DNA from: an uncultured Dialister sp.
Lineage (GTDB): Bacteria; Bacillota; Negativicutes; Veillonellales; Dialisteraceae
NCBI GenBank assembly: GCA_900545365.1
Contig: UQYL01000046.1
Span: forward strand, 1-6,276
Direction: 5' to 3'
DNA length: 6,276 bases
Part shown: positions 1-5,897 of the stretch, piece after piece
Position numbering within the stretch: position 1 is the first letter of the stretch
Layout: each line of letters begins with the position of its first letter
Made by a program: the position numbers and the translations under genes
Notes under the pieces: model-generated
Database searches by the model: none
What the model was told of the DNA's origin: nothing
Seen by the model: the letters and a program-made list of their open reading frames with translations, nothing else

Positions 1-2
1 CG

Positions 3-21
3 TGAAATTTTTATCATTTCA
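3..21. promoter_or_regulatory. AT-rich inverted repeat, weakly Fur-box-like
   Basis: The minus-strand sequence TGAAATGATAAAAATTTCA has 6-bp inverted arms (3-8 and 16-21) and matches the classical 19-bp Fur box at 11 of 19 positions by my hand alignment. It abuts the palindrome at 20-36 and would lie about 20 bp downstream of the predicted start. Such a match is common by chance in AT-rich DNA, although this is one of the few AT-rich patches in a GC-rich window. Confidence 0.2.
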
Positions 22-36
22 TGACCTGCGGTCATG
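20..36. promoter_or_regulatory. Operator-like palindrome CATGACC-TGC-GGTCATG
   Basis: A perfect inverted repeat has 7-bp arms (20-26 and 30-36) around a 3-bp centre. It sits just downstream of the predicted minus-strand start near position 39, where a bound repressor would block initiation or clearance. The size and symmetry suit a dimeric helix-turn-helix regulator, but I cannot name the family. It could also fold as a small hairpin in the leader RNA. Confidence 0.4.
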
Positions 37-45
37 TCTGCAAAG

Positions 46-74
46 AGTATAGCATTCCCGCTGGCGGCGCACAA
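46..74 (-). promoter_or_regulatory. Predicted promoter for a gene beyond the left edge
   Basis: Read on the minus strand, a -10 box TATACT (46-51, five of six consensus bases) follows TGC (52-54), which makes an extended -10. A weak -35 candidate TTGTGC (69-74) lies 17 bp upstream. Transcription would start near 39 and run off the left end, so the target gene is not visible. The promoter lies after the terminator of the Sel1 gene, which fits a new transcription unit. The prediction rests on motif match only. Confidence 0.5.
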
Positions 75-126
75 GAAAAAGATATTTTCCCCGCGGTTTT
101 CCGGCGTTTTTCCTGTTCGGGCACGC

Positions 127-158
127 AAAAAAAGAACGGAGAAATTTCTCCGTTCTTT
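127..158 (-). terminator. Rho-independent terminator of the korAB-sel1 operon
   Basis: A perfect palindrome spans 131-158 and is centred on GAAATTTC. On the minus strand the arm ending CTCCGTTC is followed by seven T residues (127-133). The hairpin begins 5 nt after the TGA of the Sel1-repeat gene. Because the stem is symmetrical it could act weakly on plus-strand transcripts too, but that side has only an interrupted T run. Confidence 0.9.
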
Positions 159-163
159 CCGTT

Positions 164-1219
164 TCAGATATGGTAGTCAAAGTCTTCCCGCAGGGTGTGC
201 ACCGCGCCTTTGTCGCCGCGCATGGCCGCCTTGATGAGCCACTGCATGGCGAGGCGGTCGTCTTTTTCGATGCCTTCGCCTTTTTCGTAGGCGTAGCCGA
301 GGCGGGCCATGGCGAAGGGCTCGCCTTTTTCAGCGGCGTCGCGGTAGCAGGCCACGGCTTTCCCGATGTCCGCCTGTGTGCCGATGCCCGCTTCCCAGCA
401 GAGGCCGAGGGAGGCTCTGGCGCGGGGGATGCCTTCGGCATCGGCCCGGAGAAAGCACCGGAAAGCTTTTTCTCCGTGTCCCTCCCGGCGCACTTTGCCG
501 CGGTACGCTTCTCCCAGAAGGAGGAAGGCTTCTCTGTTCCCCAGCGTTTCCGCTTCTTCCGCCATGGCGAAGGCTTTTTCGTCGTCGATGACGCCCGCTT
601 CGCCGGCGGCGTATTCCGTGGCGGCGATGGAGAGGAAGGTGCGGAGCGTCGCCGCGCCGTCTTCGCTCTTCGCCGCGCCTTTCCGTATCCATTCTTCCGC
701 GCGGGCAAGATCTTTTTTCACCGCCGTGCCCTGGGCGTAGCAGAGGCCCGCCATGAGCATGGCGTCGGGAACGCCCCGCTCCGCCGCGAGAAGATGGTAC
801 TGGAAGGCTTTTTTCTCATTCACCCGTCCGAGGGAGCCTTCGTCGTACATCCTGCCGAGGCTGGCGGCGGCTTCGCCGCTTCCCGCTTCGCAGGCACGCT
901 CCAGATGTCTCCTCGCTTTCCGCGCGTTCGGCCGTCCGCCGTTGACGCCGCGGAGGTAGAGTTCCCCAAGGAGGAGGGACGCTTCGATATCGCCGTAGTC
1001 CGCCGCCGCTTCATAGAAGAGACGCGCTTTTTCTTCGTCCTTCGGGACGCCGTCTCCGGTCTCGAACCGCCGGGCGATGAGACAGATCTCCGCCGCGCCT
1101 TCCGCCGCGCCCATATTGGCGGCTTTGCGGAAATAGGTCACTGCTTCGTCATAGTCGCCCGCGCGGACGCAGTCCTGCCCCATGGCGTAGTAATATTCGA
1201 GCATGCGGTCGGATGGCAT
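164..1219 (-). CDS. Sel1-repeat (TPR-like) protein
   Basis: This 351-residue protein is built almost wholly of Sel1-like repeats, the roughly 36-residue alpha-helical hairpins of the tetratricopeptide class that serve as protein-protein scaffolds. I see about eight units, near residues 9-37, 40-75, 78-113, 116-147, 152-184, 229-263, 266-299 and 303-335. They carry typical patterns such as GDGVPKDEEKARLFYEAAA and GEGIEKDDRLAMQWLIKAA. A less regular stretch at about 185-228 splits the array. There is no signal peptide, membrane segment or catalytic domain, so it is probably cytoplasmic. The ATG start is supported by AAAGGAGG 7 nt upstream. It begins 48 nt after korB with no terminator between, and a strong terminator follows, so it is probably the last gene of the korAB operon. 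Its partner and function are unknown. The family is clear; a link to KorAB is inference from position only. Confidence 0.93.
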   Translation of the reverse strand: MPSDRMLEYYYAMGQDCVRAGDYDEAVTYFRKAANMGAAEGAAEICLIARRFETGDGVPKDEEKARLFYEAAADYGDIEASLLLGELYLRGVNGGRPNARKARRHLERACEAGSGEAAASLGRMYDEGSLGRVNEKKAFQYHLLAAERGVPDAMLMAGLCYAQGTAVKKDLARAEEWIRKGAAKSEDGAATLRTFLSIAATEYAAGEAGVIDDEKAFAMAEEAETLGNREAFLLLGEAYRGKVRREGHGEKAFRCFLRADAEGIPRARASLGLCWEAGIGTQADIGKAVACYRDAAEKGEPFAMARLGYAYEKGEGIEKDDRLAMQWLIKAAMRGDKGAVHTLREDFDYHI

Positions 1220-1267
1220 AGTCTCTCCTCCTTTGGTCTTACTTCGGGGAAACCTGCGGAAATGCTG

Positions 1268-2140
1268 TTATCTGAATTCGCTCACAAGGTCTTCAAAGAG
1301 TTCGTGAGACGGTTTTTCTACATGGTCGACGAGTTTTCTTTCGCCTGCCGGGGTGATTTGGTCGAAGGCGGCCACGCCTTTTTCTTCGTAGAGCAGGCCG
1401 GTCACGAGGCCGTCGTTTTCAGCCAGCGCATGGTATGCCTGGGATTTGCTGGACGGATCGTAGTCCGGATAGAGGTCTTCCACTTTCTTCAGATGTTCCT
1501 GGTACCACTGGACGGTGTTGAATTTATTGAAGGACACGCAGGGCGTGAAAATATTGACGTACGAGAATCCTCTGTGATCGACCGCTTTTTCGATGATGTC
1601 CATCATCTGTTTGCCGTCGATGGCGAAGGTCTGGGCGACGAAGGTGCACCCCGCGCCGATGGCCATGCTCATCGTGTCGAGAGGCGTCTCGGGATTGCCG
1701 TCGGGCGTGGTCTTGGTGACGAAGCCCTTGCTGGACGCCGGGCTGGTCTGGCCTTTCGTGAGGCCGTAGACCTGGTTGTCGAAGACGAGGTAAGTGATGT
1801 CCATATTTCTCTTCATGGCGTGGATGAAGTGGCCCAGGCCGATGGCATAGGAGTCGCCGTCGCCGGAGCAGACGATCATGTGCATGTCTTTATTGGCGCA
1901 CTTGATGCCCTGCGCGAAGGGGAGCGACCGCCCGTGAGTGGTGTGCGCGCCGTAGCAGTACATGTATCCGCCGATGCGGGAGGAGCAGCCGATGCCGGAA
2001 ATGAGGGCGATATCTTCAAAGGCCCATCCTTTTTTCGCGCAGATCGCGGCAATGGCGTTCTGGATGCCGTAGTCGCCGCAGCCGGGGCACCAGTTCGGAA
2101 CGATGGTATTTTTATAGTCTCTCGGTGACGCCATGATCAC
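1268..2140 (-). CDS. korB: 2-oxoacid:ferredoxin oxidoreductase, beta subunit
   Basis: This is the 290-residue beta subunit of a CoA-dependent 2-oxoacid:ferredoxin oxidoreductase, the subunit that binds thiamine diphosphate and one [4Fe-4S] cluster. Four cysteines fit the family's cluster ligands: C18 and C21 in WCPGCGDYG, C52 in GIGCSSR, and C201 in FTPCVSFN. The diphosphate and Mg2+ motif is GDGD (93-96) with DN (121-122) and YGLTKGQ (125-131). The substrate is not certain: 2-oxoglutarate is the usual assignment for this KorB type, but pyruvate or other 2-oxoacids are possible. The start is GTG at 2140, overlapping the korA stop by 4 nt (GTGA). An AAGGAGG lies 4 nt from this GTG and 10 nt from an in-frame ATG at 2134, so either may be used, changing only two residues. 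The overlap implies translational coupling with korA and matched subunit amounts. Confidence 0.95.
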   Translation of the reverse strand: MIMASPRDYKNTIVPNWCPGCGDYGIQNAIAAICAKKGWAFEDIALISGIGCSSRIGGYMYCYGAHTTHGRSLPFAQGIKCANKDMHMIVCSGDGDSYAIGLGHFIHAMKRNMDITYLVFDNQVYGLTKGQTSPASSKGFVTKTTPDGNPETPLDTMSMAIGAGCTFVAQTFAIDGKQMMDIIEKAVDHRGFSYVNIFTPCVSFNKFNTVQWYQEHLKKVEDLYPDYDPSSKSQAYHALAENDGLVTGLLYEEKGVAAFDQITPAGERKLVDHVEKPSHELFEDLVSEFR

Positions 2141-3885
2141 AGGACCTCCTTTGCTTTCTTTACGATCGCCGACGCGACGAACGGCGTGCCGTCATACTGC
2201 AGGAGCGACAGCAGTTTGTCGTGGCAGGTGAAGTGGGAAGCGAAGAGTTCCCGGAGCTGGGCCGTCATGTTTTCTTCGACGATGAGCACCTTCTTCGCGC
2301 CTTCGATGTAGGGCCGGAGTTCTTCTTCCGGGAAAGGCGAGAGGAGCCGCAGGTGCAGGTGATTGATCTTTTTGCCGGTCTCCGCGAGGGCTTCCGCCGC
2401 TTCGTCGATGGCGCCGCCGGTGGAGGCCACGCCGATCATGAGGAGATCGCAGTCCGTGTCTTCATGGGTGACGAAGAAGGGCTGAATTGCTTTGGAAACG
2501 CCGGCGAATTTGCGGTGCCGCTTTTCCATTTCCATGACGCGGTCGCCCTGGCCTTCCGCCGGTTTGCCGAATACGTTGTGTTCGAGGCCGGTGGAGAGGA
2601 ACATGCCGTTCTTCACGCCGGGGATCGTTCTTTCGGAAATGCCGTCTTCGCTGTCTTCGAAGCGGTGGAAATATTCCGCTTTCCCCAGTTCCGGCAGGCC
2701 TTCACGGACGAGCTTGCCGCGGCGGATCGGCACGCGGTTCTCGTCGAATGCCGGCACGGACTGTTTGCACATGCCGAATTCAAGGTCGGAGAGCAGGATG
2801 ACCGGCGTCTGGAATTCTTCCGCCAGGTTGAAGGCTTCCTGGGTGATGTAGAAGCAGTCTTCGATGCTCGCCGCGGCGAGGACGATCTTTTCCGCGTCGC
2901 CGTGGCCCGCGCCGATGGCGTAGCGGATGTCGCTCTGCTCGACTTTCGTCGCCATGCCCGTGGAGGGGCCGGCGCGCATGACGTCGATGATGACGACGGG
3001 GATCTCCGCGATGGACGCCATGGAGATGGATTCCGCCATCAGGGACAGGCCGGGGCCGCTGGTCGCGGTGAAGGAACGCACGCCGGCGTAGCCCGCGCCC
3101 ATGGCCATCATGCAGGAGGACAGCTCGTCTTCCGTCTGCACGACGGTGCCTTTGATCTTATGCATCACTTTGATCATATATTCCATGATCTCCGACGCCG
3201 GGGTGATCGGGTAGGATGCCATGAAACGGCTCCCCGCCGCGATCGCGCCGAGCGCCGCCGCCTCGTTGCCGAGGAGGTAGAGCTGATCGGATTTTTCCGG
3301 TTCCGCCAGACGGCCGATGGTGTCCGTGCCTTCCACGGCTTTCACCGCCGCGTCATAGCCTTCCACGAAGACCTGCTTGTTTTCATTGACGATGGCTTCG
3401 CCTTTCTTGCCGAAGCGGTCTGCGATGAACTGGAAGAACGGGTCTTTCGGGAATCCCAGGATGCCCGCGGACATGCCGAGAGCGGCCATGTTCTTCATCT
3501 GCATGGAGCCGTGGGCCTTCGCGATCTCCGTGATGGGGAGCGCCAGGAAAATGCGGCCCGTATGAGCTTCCCACTTCGGATGGAACGCCGCGTCGGCAAT
3601 GATGATGCCGCCGTCTCTGACTTCCGCGCCGTGCTTGTCGATCGTTTCCTGGTCAAGAGCGACCAGGCAGTCTACATATTCGCCGATCGTCGCCACGCGG
3701 TGGGATGCCGCGATGCGGAGGGCGATCGTGGTGTGCCCGCCTTTGATGCGGGATGCGAACAGGCGCTGGCTGAAGAGGGAATACCCCTCCTGAGCCAGGA
3801 CGCGGCCGAGGATCTCGCCGCAGGACTCGACGCCCTGTCCCTGCTGTCCGCCCATCTTCCAGATAAAGTCACGTTTTGTTTCCAA
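2137..3885 (-). CDS. korA: 2-oxoacid:ferredoxin oxidoreductase, fused gamma-alpha subunit
   Basis: This 582-residue partner of KorB completes an alpha-beta enzyme that oxidatively decarboxylates a 2-oxoacid to its acyl-CoA while reducing ferredoxin in the cytoplasm. Residues 1 to about 185 are the gamma domain, opening with MGGQQGQGVES (11-21) and carrying RIKGGHTT (46-53). Residues from about 200 are the alpha subunit, with LGNEAAALGAIAAG (205-218), the signature YPITPASE (225-232), TSGPGLSLM (275-283), RAGPSTGMATKVEQSD (304-319) and a C-terminal EENMTAQL (537-544). Length and domain order match the fused subunit family. I place the start at TTG (3883-3885) because AAAGGAGG ends 6 nt upstream and the conserved domain begins at once. 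A longer reading from a GTG at 3981 has no ribosome binding site and adds 32 arginine-rich, unconserved residues. No delta-type ferredoxin subunit gene is adjacent, so electrons probably pass to a free ferredoxin. The substrate is not fixed by sequence. Confidence 0.95.
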   Translation of the reverse strand: METKRDFIWKMGGQQGQGVESCGEILGRVLAQEGYSLFSQRLFASRIKGGHTTIALRIAASHRVATIGEYVDCLVALDQETIDKHGAEVRDGGIIIADAAFHPKWEAHTGRIFLALPITEIAKAHGSMQMKNMAALGMSAGILGFPKDPFFQFIADRFGKKGEAIVNENKQVFVEGYDAAVKAVEGTDTIGRLAEPEKSDQLYLLGNEAAALGAIAAGSRFMASYPITPASEIMEYMIKVMHKIKGTVVQTEDELSSCMMAMGAGYAGVRSFTATSGPGLSLMAESISMASIAEIPVVIIDVMRAGPSTGMATKVEQSDIRYAIGAGHGDAEKIVLAAASIEDCFYITQEAFNLAEEFQTPVILLSDLEFGMCKQSVPAFDENRVPIRRGKLVREGLPELGKAEYFHRFEDSEDGISERTIPGVKNGMFLSTGLEHNVFGKPAEGQGDRVMEMEKRHRKFAGVSKAIQPFFVTHEDTDCDLLMIGVASTGGAIDEAAEALAETGKKINHLHLRLLSPFPEEELRPYIEGAKKVLIVEENMTAQLRELFASHFTCHDKLLSLLQYDGTPFVASAIVKKAKEVL

Positions 3886-3891
3886 TGTATG

Positions 3892-3899
3892 CCTCCTTT
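3892..3899 (-). promoter_or_regulatory. Ribosome binding site that fixes the korA TTG start
   Basis: AAAGGAGG on the minus strand is a near-perfect Shine-Dalgarno sequence, 6 nt before TTG. No ATG or GTG lies at a suitable distance, so it decides the start. The same GGAGG could pair with a CCTCC further up the leader. Confidence 0.85.
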
Positions 3900-3953
3900 T
3901 TGCGCACAAAGAGCTCCGCCTGCGGTGATCGTCCGCGCCGTCGCGGAGGAAAC

Positions 3954-3973
3954 GCGCGCATCTGCGCGCATCT
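3954..3973 (-). repeat. Tandem direct repeat of a 10-bp unit
   Basis: The plus-strand decamer GCGCGCATCT occurs twice without a gap (3954-3963, 3964-3973) within the korA leader. GCGCGC is self-complementary, so the pair also forms a short hairpin with a 4-nt loop. It could be a paired protein-binding site, an RNA structure or a slippage product; the sequence does not decide. Confidence 0.6.
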
Positions 3974-4034
3974 CTGTTCACTTGTGTCAGAAAACGCCGG
4001 ATCTGCCTGCCCGCGCTTCTGAATCGCTTCTTTT

Positions 4035-4063
4035 ATTATAACTGCTGCTCATCGATCAGTCTA
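4035..4063 (-). promoter_or_regulatory. Predicted promoter of the korAB-sel1 operon
   Basis: On the minus strand a consensus -10 TATAAT (4035-4040) is separated by exactly 17 bp from a -35 TAGACT (4058-4063), which matches TTGACA at four of six bases. The DNA just upstream has A/T runs that could act as an UP element. It lies between the queE terminator and korA, so it would begin a separate transcription unit with initiation near 4028. Confidence 0.75.
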
Positions 4064-4086
4064 TAAAAAGCAACGTTTTCCCACGC

Positions 4087-4110
4087 AAAAAGCCCGGTCT
4101 CCCGGGCTCC
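4087..4110 (-). terminator. Rho-independent terminator of the queCDE operon
   Basis: The minus-strand hairpin AGCCCGG-GAGA-CCGGGCT (4091-4108) has a 7-bp GC-rich stem and a GNRA-type tetraloop, and is followed by a run of T (4087-4091, including the last stem base). It begins a few nucleotides after the queE TAA, and insulates the que operon from the korA promoter just downstream. Confidence 0.9.
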
Positions 4111-4112
4111 TT

Positions 4113-4775
4113 TTACACGCCCCGCATGTCCGGCGGCCAGATGATCTTGTGGAGCTGCACCTGCACGGTGACGTCCGCCAGTTTTTCCCGGCGCACGAAT
4201 TCCACGATCTCCCGCGGACTGATCTTTCCGAAGACAGGCGAGAAATACGCCCGCGGCGCGCCGGGCCCCATGCAGTGCCGCCGCACGACCCGCTCCGCCG
4301 CAGCGAGATCGCGCAGGCTCCCCACGACGAATTTCACCACGTCCTCTGCCGTGAGAAGGGAGAAATTTTCCTCCCGCATGCGCTCCTCCATGCCGGAATC
4401 CGGGCATTTCCAGTCCATCGTGTAGAACGTCCCCGCCGGACGCTCCCGGAAGAGCGGCGCCGCGCCGTTCGTCTCGATATTGCACTCATACCCTTCCCGG
4501 CCGAGGACTTCGCAGAGTCCGCGGATGGGCCGGAGAAGCGGCTCCCCGCCGGTGAAAGTCACCCGCTTCCACGGATAGGACCGGACGCGCGCCAGCAGCT
4601 CCTCTTCCGTCAGGGCATACGCCGCGTCCTCCTCACGGAGCGCGTAAGCCGTGTCGCAGTACGAGCAGCGCAGATCGCACCCGGCGAAGCGCACGAACAC
4701 CGCCATGAGGCCCGTCCGCTTCCCCTCGCCGTCGATGCTGTCGAAGATCTCCGCGATGGGAAATTTATTTTTCAT
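4113..4775 (-). CDS. queE: 7-carboxy-7-deazaguanine synthase (radical SAM)
   Basis: QueE is a radical SAM enzyme that rearranges 6-carboxy-5,6,7,8-tetrahydropterin into 7-carboxy-7-deazaguanine in the queuosine pathway. The 220-residue protein has the N-terminal IFDSIDGEGKRTG (10-22) typical of QueE. It has a cluster-binding CX3CX2C at C33, C37 and C40 within AGCDLRCSYCDTAY, the SAM-contacting FTGGEP (74-79), and the C-terminal QLHKIIWPP (207-215). Length is normal for the family. The ATG start overlaps the end of queD by 11 nt and has only a weak ribosome binding site, so translation is probably coupled to queD. It is the last gene of queC-queD-queE, followed at once by a terminator. General radical SAM activases share the Cys motif, but the QueE-like ends and the neighbours make the assignment firm. 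Confidence 0.95.
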   Translation of the reverse strand: MKNKFPIAEIFDSIDGEGKRTGLMAVFVRFAGCDLRCSYCDTAYALREEDAAYALTEEELLARVRSYPWKRVTFTGGEPLLRPIRGLCEVLGREGYECNIETNGAAPLFRERPAGTFYTMDWKCPDSGMEERMREENFSLLTAEDVVKFVVGSLRDLAAAERVVRRHCMGPGAPRAYFSPVFGKISPREIVEFVRREKLADVTVQVQLHKIIWPPDMRGV

Positions 4776-5097
4776 AGATCGCCAGATTCCCTTCCGATTC
4801 CCGCACGGCGACGCGCACGCAGTGGGGCAGGCGGTCGCAGATCCACTTCGCCATATTCTCCGCCGTGGGATTGATGTCCCCCATCACATCGTTGATATAC
4901 GTGTGGTCGAGCTGCTTCACCACGTCTTTGATCTTCGAAAAATCCAGCACCATGCCGTTCTCATCAAGGGTCTCGCTCTTAAGCGTCACCTCGATGATCC
5001 AATTGTGCCCGTGGACGCGGGAACACTTCGACGGATAGGGCAGCTTCAGCTGATGCGCCCCGGCGATCTCCACCCGTTTCACCACCGTATACATCAT
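4765..5097 (-). CDS. queD: 6-carboxy-5,6,7,8-tetrahydropterin synthase
   Basis: QueD converts 7,8-dihydroneopterin triphosphate to 6-carboxytetrahydropterin, the substrate of QueE. The 110-residue protein has the zinc ligands H15 (AGAHQL), H29 and H31 (VHGHNW), the catalytic C25 (SKCSRVHGH), LDF (51-53), LDHTYIND (63-70) with the conserved H65, PTAEN (77-81) and a late Glu in RESEGN (99-104). This fits the T-fold 6-pyruvoyl-tetrahydropterin synthase family in its short bacterial form. I place the start at ATG 5097, which overlaps the queC stop in ATGA. A second ATG at 5094 is equally possible, and GGAGG lies 4 and 7 nt upstream respectively. A longer reading frame to 5208 only adds queC-overlapping, arginine-rich sequence and is not a credible start. 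The Cys and the CxxxHGH arrangement favour QueD over eukaryote-type PTPS. Confidence 0.95.
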   Translation of the reverse strand: MMYTVVKRVEIAGAHQLKLPYPSKCSRVHGHNWIIEVTLKSETLDENGMVLDFSKIKDVVKQLDHTYINDVMGDINPTAENMAKWICDRLPHCVRVAVRESEGNLAIYEK

Positions 5098-5792
5098 TTC
5101 ACCTCCAGCGCCGGATCGGCAACACCGTTCGCGGCGAAAGCCGCCGCCCTGTCGCGGCAGGTCCCGCAGACACCGCAGGGGCGCTCGCCCCCTTCGTAGC
5201 AGCTCCACGTGAGCTCATACGGCACGCCGAGCGCCAGGCCCGCCGCCACCACATCGGCCTTTGTCTTCCCCGCGAAAGGCGCGGCAAGGGTCACTTTCCC
5301 GTAAGTGCCGATGGAAACGGCCTCGCCCATGGCGCGGAGGAACTCTTCGCTGCAGTCGGCATAGGCATTCCCCGCCGCGTCGTCGCCGTGCGCGCCCAGG
5401 TACAGCGATACCTCATCTTCCGGGAAGAGCGACGCCGCGAGCGCTGCCGCCGCTGAGATCATGAGCCCGTTCCGAAACGGCACATACGTGCCGACCTTCC
5501 CCGTCTCGCTCTCCGCGGTCTGCTCCGCGTAGCTCCGGTGATCAATGGCTTTGGAAGAACCGGCAAGGAGCGCGCAGTCCGAATATTTCATCGTCTCCGA
5601 CAAGTCGAGCTCCACGTGGCGGATGCCGTAATACGCAGCCACTTTCCGCGCCGCCTCCAGCTCCCGGCTGTGCTTCTGGCCATAAAAAACAGATGCCGAG
5701 ACGACGTTCTCCGCACCCAGTTCTTTCACAGCGAGCGCCGCGCATGTCGTAGAATCCACGCCGCCGCTGGACAGTATGATCGCTTTTTTCAT
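5094..5792 (-). CDS. queC: 7-cyano-7-deazaguanine (preQ0) synthase
   Basis: QueC uses ATP and ammonia to turn 7-carboxy-7-deazaguanine into the nitrile preQ0. The 232-residue protein shows the ATP pyrophosphatase P-loop SGGVDST (9-15), FYGQKHSRE (36-44), TYVPFRN (102-108), ADCSEEF (145-151), and a zinc-binding set C198, C206, C209 and C212 in the segment SCYEGGERPCGVCGTC. Length is normal for the family. The ATG start has AGGAGG 7 nt upstream. It is the first gene of queC-queD-queE, and its end overlaps queD by 4 nt. A preQ1-I riboswitch directly precedes it, and the ribosome binding site lies in the riboswitch pseudoknot, so translation should fall when preQ1 is abundant. No queF or folE is adjacent; these would have to be encoded elsewhere if the cell makes preQ1 itself. 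Confidence 0.97.
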   Translation of the reverse strand: MKKAIILSSGGVDSTTCAALAVKELGAENVVSASVFYGQKHSRELEAARKVAAYYGIRHVELDLSETMKYSDCALLAGSSKAIDHRSYAEQTAESETGKVGTYVPFRNGLMISAAAALAASLFPEDEVSLYLGAHGDDAAGNAYADCSEEFLRAMGEAVSIGTYGKVTLAAPFAGKTKADVVAAGLALGVPYELTWSCYEGGERPCGVCGTCRDRAAAFAANGVADPALEVK

Positions 5793-5799
5793 GGTAAGA

Positions 5800-5838
5800 C
5801 CTCCTGTTTTTTATAGTTGGTTAGCAGAAAAGACAACT
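5800..5838 (-). promoter_or_regulatory. PreQ1 class I riboswitch (translational)
   Basis: On the minus strand, stem P1 is AGUUG (5834-5838) with CAACU (5815-5819). The loop between them (5820-5833) ends in CUAAC, as in known preQ1-I aptamers, and the A-rich tail AUAAAAAAC (5806-5814) follows P1 directly. In the pseudoknot the loop segment UUCUG (5825-5829) can pair with CAGGA (5802-5806), which is part of the AGGAGG ribosome binding site of queC (5800-5805). Ligand binding should therefore hide the site and shut off queCDE translation, as in the Thermoanaerobacter tengcongensis example. Overlap with the site and a lack of an intrinsic terminator favour translational control. It was recognised by eye; a covariance search was not run. 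Confidence 0.88.
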
Positions 5839-5867
5839 TGGGAATATCCCCTATTCAGCTGAGGGAA

Positions 5868-5897
5868 ATTATACCACAGCGGGCCGCGCGCCCGCAA
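5868..5897 (-). promoter_or_regulatory. Predicted promoter of the queCDE operon
   Basis: A consensus -10 TATAAT (5868-5873) is preceded by TGG (5874-5876), an extended -10. A poor -35 candidate TTGCGG (5892-5897) lies 18 bp upstream, in very GC-rich DNA. Initiation would fall near 5861, leaving about 20 nt before the riboswitch, which can form a small GAAUA/UAUUC hairpin. The extended -10 probably compensates for the weak -35. Confidence 0.7.

Larger units (their letters stand above)
3886..4028 (-). other. Structured 5' leader of korA
   Basis: From the predicted start near 4028 to korA there are about 140 nt with no convincing gene. The transcript has two tandem copies of the decamer AGATGCGCGC (3954-3973), which can form a 6-bp GCGCGC hairpin (arms 3954-3959 and 3964-3969). 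It also has a CCGCG-ACGG-CGCGG hairpin (3933-3946). A CCUCC at 3945-3949 can pair with the Shine-Dalgarno GGAGG (3892-3896), or the overlapping CUCCGC (3943-3948) can pair with GCGGAG (3914-3919). These two pairings exclude each other, so a translational switch is possible. I recognise no known riboswitch class here. Confidence 0.4.

Noticed and set aside
170..2128. Plus-strand 652-codon ORF opposite the Sel1 gene and korB
   Set aside because: It is antisense to two well-supported genes. Its protein has no known motif, and long antisense frames are expected in GC-rich coding DNA.
3954..3973. CRISPR-like repeats
   Set aside because: There are only two adjacent 10-bp copies without spacers, and no cas genes are present.
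3886..3981. N-terminal extension of korA from a GTG at 3981
   Set aside because: There is no ribosome binding site before the GTG, the extra 32 residues are arginine-rich and precede the conserved domain, and a strong site directs the TTG at 3885.
2221..4041. Plus-strand 606-codon ORF opposite korA
   Set aside because: It lies antisense to a gene with full family motifs, runs through the korA promoter and leader, and has a composition rich in His, Arg, Asp and Phe that reflects reverse reading of korA codons.
4149..4874. Plus-strand 241-codon ORF opposite queE and queD
   Set aside because: It is a shadow of two firmly identified genes and lacks recognisable domains.
5098..5208. N-terminal extension of queD to 5208
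   Set aside because: The extra 37 residues are an out-of-frame reading of the queC end. The conserved fold begins at the ATG pair by the GGAGG at the queC stop.
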